A DNA stretch of 64,000 nt, taken from positions 930,001 through 994,000 of the forward strand of contig CAVTGY010000007.1 of assembly GCA_963734395.1 (NCBI GenBank). The letters run 5' to 3'. This document shows positions 6,753 to 14,325 of the stretch, piece after piece; the first letter of the stretch is position 1; each line of letters begins with the position of its first letter. Both the position numbers and the translations under genes were made by a program. The stretch comes from Bog-756 sp963734395. GTDB lineage: Bacteria; Actinomycetota; Acidimicrobiia; Acidimicrobiales; RAAP-2. The notes beneath the pieces were generated by a model that worked only from the letters and a program-made list of their open reading frames with translations, did no database searches and was not told where the DNA came from.

Positions 6753-8945
6753 ATGAGGATCCAACCCAGCCAGCGCCACGGCAAGGCGAAACCCCGGCGG
6801 TCGCCGCGGATAGTGCTGACCGCGGTCCTGTTGATCGCGGGCCTGATTGCCACCGCGCTGACCATCACACCGATTGTGCCGGCCGGCGCGGCGACGCTCA
6901 ATGGCATCGCCACCATCGTGAACCCCGCGACGGAGGCCATTCTCAGCTCCGGCGGATCCACCACCCCGTTCACCGTAAACCTCCCGGCCAACGCCGCATG
7001 TTCGGGTGATACGGCAAGCGATGGCTATCACGTCTACAGCTATCTGGTGCCGATGGGCACCGCGGTGACGTCGGTGACGTTCATCAATGAGCCGTCCACC
7101 GGATACGGCCTGGTGAACAACGTCGGCAGCTACTACGGCGCGGCCAACACCGCCATCGGCACCGGCCAGATCGTGAGCATCCCCACGAACTTCGAGTGGG
7201 GTCCTCTGGTGTCCCGGGATGGGGTTGCTTTGTCTTCGCTGCTTTATACCTCCGATACCAGCGGCATCTGGGAGGGCGGCTTGGTGTGCGCCAACTCGTC
7301 GGGTGTGGTGACCGACAACTGGAACACCGAGATCACCTTCACCGCCAGCGGCTCTGATCCCAATGGGTTCGCCTGGTCGGCGGTCCCCGGTCCGAGCGGC
7401 AGCGAACCCGCCGCCATCACCTCGGCCAGCGCCACCACCTTCCCCGAGGGATCAGCGGACACCTTCACGGTGACCGACACCGGTACTCCGGCGCCGACGC
7501 TCAGCGAGTCGGGCGCGCTGCCCACCGGGGTCACCTTCACCGCGGCCACCGGGGTGCTGGCGGGCACGCCCACCCAGACCGGCGTCTTCCCGATCACCTT
7601 CACCGCCACCAATGGCATCGACAACCCGGCGACCCAGCACTTCACCCTCTCCGTCTTCGACGACCCCGGGGTCTACGTCCCGTTGACCCCGACACGGATC
7701 TGTGACACCCGGGCCAACAACCCGTCCCATCTGAGTGGAGCCGCCGCCCAGTGCTCCAACGGGACGACAGGGAGGACCCTGGCCGCCGGGGGGACCCTGA
7801 CCTTCGACGTGGCCGGTGACTTCTCGGTACCCGCTTCCAATGTGACCGCGGTGGTGCTGTCGGTGGCCACCGCCAACTCGAAGGGCCCCGGGCACTTCAC
7901 CCTGTTCCCGGCCGGGGCGACCCAGCCGACCGCCGCCAACCTCAACTACGCCACCGGCCAGGTGGTGCCCAACCTGGTCGAGGTGGGAGTGGGTGCCGGA
8001 GGGGCGGTCTCTCTGTACTCGTCGGCCGCCTCGGACGCCATCGTCGACCTCGAGGGCTACGTGACCACCACCCCCCAGTCCGGGGCCGGTCTCTACAACG
8101 CCCTAACCCCGGCCCGGATCTGTGACACCCGGGGCTCCAATCCCTCCGGACTCAGTGGTGGTGCCACCCAGTGCAACACCAATACCGCCCACGGCAGCCC
8201 GGACAACCTGATCGGGCCCAACAACCCGTTGACCATCAATGTGGAGGGCAACGGGGGAGTCCCGGCATCCGGGGTCTCGGCGGTGGTTCTGAACGTGGCC
8301 GTGGCCAAGGCGGGTGCTGCGGGATTTGTGACCGTCTATCCGGCCGGTGACGCCCGACCGGGTGCCTCCAACGTCAACTACACCGCCGGTGTGGCGGTGG
8401 GCAACCGGGTGATCGTGCCGGTCTCACCCTCGGGCCAGGTGACCCTGTACGCCACTGCGGCCACCGACATCATCGTCGACGTCTCGGGCTGGTTCACCGC
8501 GTCGGGGGGGACGACCGGGGCCGAGTTCACCCCCGAGGTGGACCCGGTACGGATCTGTGACACCCGGGGGTCCAACCCCTCGGGGCTGGTTGCCCCCTAT
8601 ACCCAGTGCAACACCAACACCGCCCATCCGAGCCCGGACAACCCCCTGGTGGCCGGGACCTCCGATCTGATCCAGGCCACCGGCCTGGCCAACGTGCCCA
8701 CCGGGGCCACCGCCGCCGTCTTGAACCTGGCCGACGTCAACCCCAGTGCGGGATCCAACCTCACCGTCTATCCCTCCGGTGTCCCGCCGACCACCTCGGA
8801 CGTCAACCCGCCCACCGGCGGAGTGGCCTCCAACCTGGTGGTGGCCACCCTCACCGGATCGGGCTCCTTCGAGGTGGCCAACCGGGGATCTGGCCACACC
8901 GACATCGTCATCGACGTGGCCGGTTGGTACACGACGCCGGCTTGA
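6753..8945 (+). CDS. Large secreted protein with Ig-like domain and three RICDTR repeats
   Basis: Predicted 730-residue exported protein. A long basic N-terminus (KAKPRRSPR) precedes a hydrophobic core IVLTAVLLIAGLIATALTI and an AxA-type cleavage site near PAGAATL. A first domain of about 190 residues is unassigned. It is followed by a putative Ig/He_PIG domain (LPTGVTFTAATGVLAGTPTQ, about residues 225-300), then three tandem repeats of about 135 residues that each begin with a RICDTR motif and end with a VD(x)GWY/F-like strand. There is no sortase signal or C-terminal anchor. AAGGA lies 12 bases before the ATG. Probably a surface or matrix protein; no enzyme signature is seen. Confidence 0.8.
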   Translation: MRIQPSQRHGKAKPRRSPRIVLTAVLLIAGLIATALTITPIVPAGAATLNGIATIVNPATEAILSSGGSTTPFTVNLPANAACSGDTASDGYHVYSYLVPMGTAVTSVTFINEPSTGYGLVNNVGSYYGAANTAIGTGQIVSIPTNFEWGPLVSRDGVALSSLLYTSDTSGIWEGGLVCANSSGVVTDNWNTEITFTASGSDPNGFAWSAVPGPSGSEPAAITSASATTFPEGSADTFTVTDTGTPAPTLSESGALPTGVTFTAATGVLAGTPTQTGVFPITFTATNGIDNPATQHFTLSVFDDPGVYVPLTPTRICDTRANNPSHLSGAAAQCSNGTTGRTLAAGGTLTFDVAGDFSVPASNVTAVVLSVATANSKGPGHFTLFPAGATQPTAANLNYATGQVVPNLVEVGVGAGGAVSLYSSAASDAIVDLEGYVTTTPQSGAGLYNALTPARICDTRGSNPSGLSGGATQCNTNTAHGSPDNLIGPNNPLTINVEGNGGVPASGVSAVVLNVAVAKAGAAGFVTVYPAGDARPGASNVNYTAGVAVGNRVIVPVSPSGQVTLYATAATDIIVDVSGWFTASGGTTGAEFTPEVDPVRICDTRGSNPSGLVAPYTQCNTNTAHPSPDNPLVAGTSDLIQATGLANVPTGATAAVLNLADVNPSAGSNLTVYPSGVPPTTSDVNPPTGGVASNLVVATLTGSGSFEVANRGSGHTDIVIDVAGWYTTPA
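7671..8934 (+). repeat. Three tandem approx. 400-bp coding repeats (RICDTR domains)
   Basis: Repeats at about 7671-8064, 8091-8496 and 8520-8934. Each carries RICDTR(A/G)xNPS, a central VxAVVLxxA strand, a (T/L)xxPxG...xNxxxG segment, VxLYxxAAxDxIVD or an equivalent, and a terminal GY/GW. Copies 2 and 3 share the insertion QCNTNTAH. Confidence 0.85.
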
Positions 8946-9202
8946 GTTGGGGAGCCCGTTCGAGAGATCCACAGTGCACCCGGTCGTCCACATGGTCCCT
9001 TACATCGGAGCCCGGCAGGCGACTCCGTGCCTAGTGACCTATTGACCGGGTTCTGATTCATCCAACCATGCATTGCGTCACGGGTCGATGCGGTCACCGG
9101 CGTGCTGCTGCAGGGCATGGATGCCGAGGTGTTCGCTACGCGGGCCGGGGCGTCTCCCAACTCGGCTGGCCACGGGAGGTCGACCGGGAGGTGGGCGGAC
9201 GT

Positions 9203-9208
9203 TAGGGT
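9203..9208 (+). promoter_or_regulatory. TAGGGT -10 box, leaderless start of queD
   Basis: TAGGGT followed by seven bases and the GTG at 9216; no ribosome site. One of a recurring set in this window. Confidence 0.5.
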
Positions 9209-9215
9209 TTCCGGC

Positions 9216-9575
9216 GTGGAGATCTTCAAGGAGTTCACATTCGAGGCCGCTCACCGGTTGCCCAACGTTGCACCCGACCACAAGTGCTTTCGTCTGCATG
9301 GCCATTCATTTCGGATCTCCGTCCATCTGACCGGTCAGTTGGGCGAAGAAAGCGGCTGGGTTCGCGACTTTCGCGACATCAGCTGCGCGGTGGTGCCATT
9401 GCTCGACGTACTCGATCACTACTACCTGAATGAAATCGACGGTCTCGAGAATCCCACCAGTGAAGTCCTCGCTTGCTGGATCTGGCAGCGGCTGTGCGTT
9501 GAGCTGCCCGAGCTCTCCCAGGTGGTTGTTCGCGAGACGTGCAATTCGGGTTGCGTCTATCGGGGCGAACAGTAG
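9216..9575 (+). CDS. queD: 6-carboxy-tetrahydropterin / 6-pyruvoyl-tetrahydropterin synthase family protein
   Basis: A 119-residue T-fold enzyme of the PTPS/QueD family, which converts dihydroneopterin triphosphate to a carboxy- or pyruvoyl-tetrahydropterin. Zinc ligands are His13, His28 and His30 (FEAAHRLP, RLHGHSF). Cys24 in KCFRLHGH is the catalytic Cys, LDHYYLNEI gives the Asp-His pair, and RETCNSGCVY carries the substrate Glu. PTSEVLACWIWQRL is the family helix. The GTG at 9216 begins the conserved region and has a leaderless promoter box. The queC-like gene starts five bases after its stop, which favours the 7-deazaguanine role over pterin or folate roles. Confidence 0.85.
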   Translation: MEIFKEFTFEAAHRLPNVAPDHKCFRLHGHSFRISVHLTGQLGEESGWVRDFRDISCAVVPLLDVLDHYYLNEIDGLENPTSEVLACWIWQRLCVELPELSQVVVRETCNSGCVYRGEQ

Positions 9576-9580
9576 GCACG

Positions 9581-10243
9581 GTGGCTATCGATGGCGCTGT
9601 CGCCGTCTTGGCGAGCGGCGGTGTCGATAGTGCGGTCCTGGTTGCTCATCTGGTGAGCCAAGGGCGCGAAGTGACGCCCATCTACGTACGTTTCGGTCTC
9701 GCCTGGGAGGACACCGAGGTCCGCCATCTCGAGCGGTTCCTCGCTTCGCTGACCGCTACGCCTGCCAATCCCCTCATCGTGCTCGATCTTCCGGTCGCCG
9801 ACGTCTACGGAACGCACTGGAGCGTGACCGGAGAGGGTGTTCCTGACCACAGCTCACCCGACGAGGCCGTTTACCTGCCTGGACGTAACCTCCTGCTGCT
9901 GGCCAAGTCCAGCGTTTGGTGCGCGCTGAACGGAGTTCCGACCATCGCGCTCGGCACCCTGGCCGCCAATCCTTTTGCCGACGCCGACCGCGAGTTCTTC
10001 GATGGTCTCTCCGCGGTGATCGGTCGGGCGCTCGCCTTCCCGCTCGAGGTGGCAACACCCTTCGCGGGTCGCAAGAAACGCGAGGTCATCGACCTGGGTC
10101 GAGATTTCGCACTTGACCTTACGTTCTCTTGCATCGCGCCGAACTCAGATCGTCACTGTGGGCGTTGTAACAAGTGCGCCGAGCGCCAGCTCGCGTTCAG
10201 CGAATTGGGCATTACCGACACCACCTTGTACGCCACGCTATGA
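9581..10243 (+). CDS. QueC-like PP-loop ATPase (7-cyano-7-deazaguanine synthase family, divergent)
   Basis: A 220-residue PP-loop enzyme. The ATP-binding loop is LASGGVDSAV (SGGxDS at residues 12-17). A C-terminal zinc site SCIAPNSDRHCGRCNKCAER matches QueC. PGRNLLLLAKSSVWCALNG is the family core helix. The GYPDCR motif of classical QueC is replaced by PFADADREFF, keeping only D..REF, so the substrate may not be 7-carboxy-7-deazaguanine. GTG at 9581 is used. It overlaps the next gene by ATGA. No queE or folE homologue is nearby. Class is secure, exact reaction uncertain. Confidence 0.75.
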   Translation: MAIDGAVAVLASGGVDSAVLVAHLVSQGREVTPIYVRFGLAWEDTEVRHLERFLASLTATPANPLIVLDLPVADVYGTHWSVTGEGVPDHSSPDEAVYLPGRNLLLLAKSSVWCALNGVPTIALGTLAANPFADADREFFDGLSAVIGRALAFPLEVATPFAGRKKREVIDLGRDFALDLTFSCIAPNSDRHCGRCNKCAERQLAFSELGITDTTLYATL

Positions 10244-11155
10244 GCGTCGTGCGTCGGCGGTTCATCGCCCCGGTGTCGTTCGGACTCGGAGACCTGGTCG
10301 TCTCCCTCCCCGTGGTGCAGGCGGCGGTGAACGCCGATCGGTGCTCGGACGGAGAGACCTGGTTGGTGACCCGCTCACAAAGCCAGGCGGCCCTGGCCGA
10401 ACGGGTGAGCGGTCTGGCGGGGACGGTCGCCGAGGGTGATGCGGCGATCAACCCGGAAACGTACATCGACCTGCGGGATCACCCACTGCAGCGTGATCAC
10501 TGGTGGGGGACTCCCGAGTTTGTCGCCGCCTACGGTCACTGTTCGATCAACGAGATCATCGCCCAGATCGGGGCCGACTTCGGAGTGGTGGGGGACTTTT
10601 CGGAGCCCTTCGCCCTCGAGGCCCAGGCCCGACCCGACGCCGAAGGTCTGGTCCTGTTCGTCGCCGACACCGATGGCGCGGCCAAGCGATGGGCACCTGA
10701 GCGCTGGGTGGGGCTGGCCAACGGCGCTCGGGCGACGAGGGTCTCGATGTCGCCGTGGTCACCCGGGACGACGATGGCAACGCCCTGGTCGATTGCGGGC
10801 TGGCCGGTGTGGTCGCAGCGACTCCTGGTGAGGCAGTCGACCTGCTTCAGTGCGTGCCGAGCCGTAGTCGGGGTCGACACAGGCCTTACCCACATCGCAG
10901 CCCAGCAGCGGACGCCCGACCATCACCCTTTCCCGGAAGCCGGCCGTCTACTTCAGGGACTGGGATCACACCCGTCTGGTCACTGGATCTGCATGCGATC
11001 CGCTGTGCCAACGTGCAGAGAGGGCGTATGCCTACAACCGGCGAGTCGACCTGACCGGGGAACACCCGGTGCCGCGTGCGTGTCCAGCCGAAGCCCGCTG
11101 CCTGGATGCAATCGAACCCGTTTCGGTGTTGAGGGCGCTCGGCGAGCTCTGTTGA
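10240..11155 (+). CDS. GT9 (heptosyltransferase-like) glycosyltransferase, frameshifted
   Basis: Probable GT-B sugar transferase of family 9, about 305 residues when frames are joined. The N-terminus FGLGDLVVSLPVVQAAV is the GT9 acceptor-side motif and VVGVDTGLTHIAAQQRTP the C-terminal donor-site motif (DTGLTHxA). Frame switches are needed near 10727-10755, 10830-10860 and 10905-10925; the joined tail is TITLSRKPAVYFRDWDH and onward to ALGELC before the TGA at 11153. A single frame through this gene and the next gives a false 685-residue fusion. It is coupled to queC (ATGA) and to the propeller gene (TGATG). GT9 beside DUF4254 is a known association in other phyla. Confidence 0.75.
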
Positions 11156-12231
11156 TGGATTCGCTTCCCGTAAGCCGGGTTGTCAATTCTCAACCGGCCG
11201 GCATCGGACGACTGGTCGCCTTCGGGAGCCAGTGTGCGTGGAACAACCTTGGCCGCAACGTCGTGTTCGCCGACACCTCGCTGCGCCCGTTGGCCATCTT
11301 CGGGGAGACCCTGTTCCCGGAGGACGACGAGGCGTCCCAGTTCGATCTGGACATCCATGCCATCGTGGCGCTGGGCGGCACCGGCACAGATCGCCGTCTT
11401 GAACCATCTGGGATCGGTCCGGATCTTCGAGCCACCGTCGTCGGTCCGGGCCGGGACCGGTCGAGCCTGATCCTCACCGCCGCTCGTCGGCTCGACTTTG
11501 TCGACGATGTCGAAAGAGTCGTCGGCCTCGGCGATCGCTTGGTGACGTCTCGGCCTCGGGGCCAACGCCTGGGCGGCGTGTTGGTGACCGAGCCCGTTCC
11601 TCCCGCTCGCCGGTACCTCGATGCCGTCAGCGCACACGAGTCCTTCGGCTTCGTCACCGCGCTGGCGGGGGGATCGACCCCGAACGGCACCGGCTGGGTC
11701 GCCATGGGCGGTGAGGGGAGGGTTCGGCTCATCGAGGCCGAGTCCGGTCGCCTCGGCGCTGGTCGGTGGGAGACCGCTGTCCCTTTCATGCCCGCAGCAC
11801 TGGTGGCCTCCGGGTCCTCTCTGTGGGCCGCGGGCAGTGCGGTGGGCGGCGCCGGCGTCGATGACTACGACTGGGAGCAATTGGGAGGAGGGGGCCTCGC
11901 CCAACTCGACCTCGCCACTGGCGTCGTCATGTCGTCCGCCCGTTTCGGCCACGATCTGGCGTGGGGGAGTGGCGGCGTGCCACTGGTCGTGGTCGACGAC
12001 GTTCCCTGTGGTGTGGGGCGCCGTGGCGAGTTGTATGGGTTGGCCCCCGGTGCCGGGGTGACCGCCCAGCTCACCAGCGAACTGGCCCCGGACCCGCTCG
12101 GCATCGCTCACGCTGCCGTGGTGAGCGACCAGTTGGTCATCGGCTTCAATCGTGGTGGCTATCGGCTCCACGCCATTCCGGTGTCCACCGTCACCCAACT
12201 CGTTCGGGATCTTCCGGTCCGTAGAGCTTGA
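11155..12231 (+). CDS. Beta-propeller-like hypothetical protein, frameshifted
   Basis: No named family. About 358 residues, cytoplasmic, with repeated short strands resembling propeller blades: GRLVAFGSQ, DIHAIVALG, VGLGDRLVTS, GTGWVAMGGEGRVRLIEAES, ASGSSLWAAGSAV, GGLAQLDLATG, RRGELYGLAPG and VVSDQLVIGF. A short block around 11385-11470 reads correctly only in another frame (QIAVLNHLGSVRIFEPPSSV), so two compensating shifts are present. Its ATG overlaps the glycosyltransferase stop. Possible role as a regulator or sensor of the sugar transfer, by position only. The 3' end overlaps the convergent DUF4254 gene by 41 bp. Confidence 0.55.
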   Translation: MDSLPVSRVVNSQPAGIGRLVAFGSQCAWNNLGRNVVFADTSLRPLAIFGETLFPEDDEASQFDLDIHAIVALGGTGTDRRLEPSGIGPDLRATVVGPGRDRSSLILTAARRLDFVDDVERVVGLGDRLVTSRPRGQRLGGVLVTEPVPPARRYLDAVSAHESFGFVTALAGGSTPNGTGWVAMGGEGRVRLIEAESGRLGAGRWETAVPFMPAALVASGSSLWAAGSAVGGAGVDDYDWEQLGGGGLAQLDLATGVVMSSARFGHDLAWGSGGVPLVVVDDVPCGVGRRGELYGLAPGAGVTAQLTSELAPDPLGIAHAAVVSDQLVIGFNRGGYRLHAIPVSTVTQLVRDLPVRRA

Positions 12232-12761
12232 GGCTCTCGTAGGTGATGAAACGGCGGCGGCCTTCGGCGAGGTCGTCGAGCAGCGTGGCGATCGCCTCCT
12301 CGAGGGCGTTGACCTGGCTCCGCAGTCGGGGAATCCGTTCTTTGTAGAGCTCTGGCATCAACAGCTCCCAACGTCGCCCTGGCCTCGGTCGAGGTGAGGC
12401 GGATCATCAGCACCGACAACCGATCCACTGCCATGCCCGGGCTCTCCGTGACCAGCGGCGCTTCCGCACAGCCATTGATGGCGAGTGAGATTCCCCGATC
12501 GATCACCTCGATGAGCCGGTGGCGGGCGGTGTTCAGCCGGTCGATGTCTCGTTTGGCGGCCGCCACCATGGCGTCGTCCGCCATGTCCCGGCGTGCGTCG
12601 TCCTCGCGGTCCCACTGCTCGGCGTTGCTCCGGTGAAGGGCGAGGATGGCGTCCATGATCTCGGTCGGCTCTTTGTCACCGCCCGGGCCGGTGGTTGGCA
12701 CCGGTGGCTGCTTCATGGCGTCGAGAATCATCGCCGCGGTGGGGAGGCCGGAGAGCTTCAA
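12191..12761 (-). CDS. DUF4254 family protein, frameshifted near its 3' end
   Basis: Helical protein of about 190 residues matching DUF4254: IMDAILALHRSNAEQWDRED, AAKRDIDRLNTARHRLIEVI and DRGI. A frame switch near 12355-12375 joins to MPELYKERIPRLRSQVNALE and a tail ending FITYESLKLYGPEDPERVG with stop at 12191. The function is unknown; homologues are often beside GT9 glycosyltransferases, as here on the facing strand. The TTG at 12761 overlaps the stop of the upstream flavoprotein (TTGA), which suggests coupling, but an ATG at 12731 is an alternative start. Confidence 0.7.
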
Positions 12762-13678
12762 GTGCGGGATTCCAGATGACGGAGTATGGAGCGCGCCGCG
12801 AGCGCACCCTGGCCGACTGCCGTTGCGATGCGTTCGTACGCGCCGTCAACCACATCTCCGGCGGCAAATGTTCGGGGGTGCGAGGTATGGAGGTCGGCGT
12901 CGACAGCGATTCCACCGCCGATGCCTAGTTCCAGTTGGTCGCGCACCAGATCGACGCACTGCTCGCGTCCGAGCTTGAGAACGATGCCGCCGACCTCCAG
13001 CCTCTTGTGTTCGCCGGTGGCCACGGCTGAAACCTCGGCTCCTTCGAGGAACTTCGATCCGATCACCTTGTCGAGTGTCCAGCCGGCCAACTCGGTGATG
13101 CCATCTTCGGACCGCACCCGATCGATGAGGTCTGTTCTCGCCTTGAGGGGTGCGCGGTGGACGAGGGTCACCGGTGAGCCCGCCACAGCCAGGGTCAGGG
13201 CGTCGAGTACCGCGCTGTCGCCACCGCCGACGACCGCCACCGGGAGGCCGGCGAAGCGGTCCATGTGCGGCTCGACCAGGTAGGTCACCGCTCCTCCGAC
13301 CGACCCCTCGGGCAGGTTCTCGAGCTCGCGTCGGCGAGATCCGGTGGTCACCAGCAAACTCCGGGCCCGGTAGAGGTCGGTGCCCACGTTGACCAGGCCA
13401 GCGTCAAGATCCAGCCCAGTCACCAACCGATCGAGCACCAGGCGATCACCGAGCACCGAACAATGGTCAGCAAGAGCATCGACGAGCGCTTCGTTCCCGT
13501 CCGGCGCCGGCGCCACATTGCGAACGGTATGGGGAATCTGGTCGATTTGGCCGCCGACCTTGTGCCTGGCCTCGAGTACGACGACGTCGAGCTGGATGTC
13601 GAAACACTCGATTGCCGCACTAACGCCCGCTGCACCGGCACCGATCACCAGCACATCGTGAAGCGTCTCGCCGGCCAC
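12758..13678 (-). CDS. Thioredoxin-reductase-like FAD/NAD(P) oxidoreductase lacking the CxxC
   Basis: A 306-residue two-dinucleotide-domain flavoprotein. FAD fingerprint VLVIGAGAAGVSAAIE, NAD(P) fingerprint PVAVVGGGDSAVLDALTLA, and C-terminal FAD motif TFAAGDVVDGAYERIATAVG are all present. The redox CxxC that follows the first part of the NADPH domain in thioredoxin reductase is absent (ENLPEGSVGGAVTYLVEPHM), so it belongs with the ferredoxin/flavodoxin-NADP reductase type or another low-Mr oxidoreductase. GTG at 13678 lies six bases after TACTAT and appears leaderless. The same frame is open upstream through a UGA into a 16-codon Cys peptide. Fur is the next upstream gene. Confidence 0.8.
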   Translation of the reverse strand: MAGETLHDVLVIGAGAAGVSAAIECFDIQLDVVVLEARHKVGGQIDQIPHTVRNVAPAPDGNEALVDALADHCSVLGDRLVLDRLVTGLDLDAGLVNVGTDLYRARSLLVTTGSRRRELENLPEGSVGGAVTYLVEPHMDRFAGLPVAVVGGGDSAVLDALTLAVAGSPVTLVHRAPLKARTDLIDRVRSEDGITELAGWTLDKVIGSKFLEGAEVSAVATGEHKRLEVGGIVLKLGREQCVDLVRDQLELGIGGGIAVDADLHTSHPRTFAAGDVVDGAYERIATAVGQGALAARSILRHLESRT

Positions 13679-13684
13679 GGCCCC

Positions 13685-13690
13685 ATAGTA
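13685..13690 (-). promoter_or_regulatory. TACTAT -10 box of the flavoprotein gene
   Basis: TACTAT, six bases, then GTG at 13678 on the minus strand; no ribosome site between. Confidence 0.5.
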
Positions 13691-13705
13691 CGACTTCGAC
13701 TTGGA

Positions 13706-13756
13706 TCAACAGGACGCTGAGCAGTTGGCGTTGAGGACGTCGGAGAAGGACATCAT
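13706..13756 (-). CDS. Micro-ORF, 16 codons, C-terminal NCSASC
   Basis: ATG-ATG start and TGA stop encode MMSFSDVLNANCSASC. It lies 46 bp after the Fur stop and 27 bp before the flavoprotein start, on the same strand, and fills the only gap in the locus. Its TGA is in frame with the flavoprotein GTG. Two Cys spaced by three residues end the peptide. No ribosome site is clear. It could be a real small peptide, a leader, or an N-terminal extension of the flavoprotein read through UGA. Chance is not excluded. Confidence 0.3.
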   Translation of the reverse strand: MMSFSDVLNANCSASC

Positions 13757-13802
13757 CGAGTAGTACAAAGCCTGCCCATTGTCGTTTCGCCGCCCGCCCG
13801 AC

Positions 13803-14243
13803 TCAATCGGCGCAGTTGGCGCATGTACCAAGCAGATCCAGACGGTGGGTCTGGGCTCGGAAACCCGCGCCGGAGGTGAGCTCGCCGATGACGTCGGCGA
13901 GCCCTTTTTCTACCCGCTTGGGCGCCTCGAAGTCCTCCACTCCACCGCAACTCATGCAGACCAGGTGGTGATGGTGATGCCCGGTGAACTCTTCGGCCAA
14001 CTCAAACCGGGCGTAGTCGTCGCTGCCCAGTACCCGGTGCACCACCCCGGCCTGTTCAAGGAGAGCGAGGTTCCGGTACGTGGTGCTTGGCGGCAGGTGC
14101 TCTTCGGCGGCGACCAACTCGGGTGCCGTGACCGGGTGATCTGCCCGGGCCAGCGCGTCGACCAGAATCCGCCGGCCCGAAGTGAAACGCTGGCCCACTC
14201 GTCTGAGCCTGGCGGAAACCAGCGATTCAAGGTCGTCAACCAC
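13803..14243 (-). CDS. Fur-family metalloregulator
   Basis: Ferric-uptake-type repressor of 146 residues. The winged helix covers ILVDALARADHPVTAPELVA and PPSTTYRNLALLEQAGVVHR. Metal sites are visible: FTGHHHHHLVCMSCGG (regulatory His cluster plus the first structural CxxC) and the terminal CANCAD (second CxxC). Whether it senses iron, zinc or peroxide is not resolved. GTG at 14243 follows TATACT by six bases, so it is probably leaderless. The flavoprotein and the micro-ORF downstream are likely regulatory or functional partners. Confidence 0.9.
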   Translation of the reverse strand: MVDDLESLVSARLRRVGQRFTSGRRILVDALARADHPVTAPELVAAEEHLPPSTTYRNLALLEQAGVVHRVLGSDDYARFELAEEFTGHHHHHLVCMSCGGVEDFEAPKRVEKGLADVIGELTSGAGFRAQTHRLDLLGTCANCAD

Positions 14244-14249
14244 GGTGGC

Positions 14250-14255
14250 AGTATA
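14250..14255 (-). promoter_or_regulatory. TATACT -10 box, leaderless start of fur
   Basis: TATACT, six bases, GTG at 14243 on the minus strand. Confidence 0.6.
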
Positions 14256-14325
14256 TCGGCCGTCTCTTGTTGGGAATCGTTCTCGTTCTAAGTTATTGCG
14301 GGCGGCTCTGGCATCGGCGGCTCAT

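Noticed and set aside
10174..12231. One 685-residue frame joining a GT9 enzyme and a propeller protein
   Set aside because: The central part of the frame is unlike either family and the correct GT9 C-terminus and stop (11153-11155) are in another frame. It is two genes joined by compensating shifts.
13706..13756. Proven selenoprotein at the flavoprotein locus
   Set aside because: A UGA is in frame with the flavoprotein, but no clear SECIS-like hairpin follows and a leaderless box supports a separate start, so this is not claimed as a feature.
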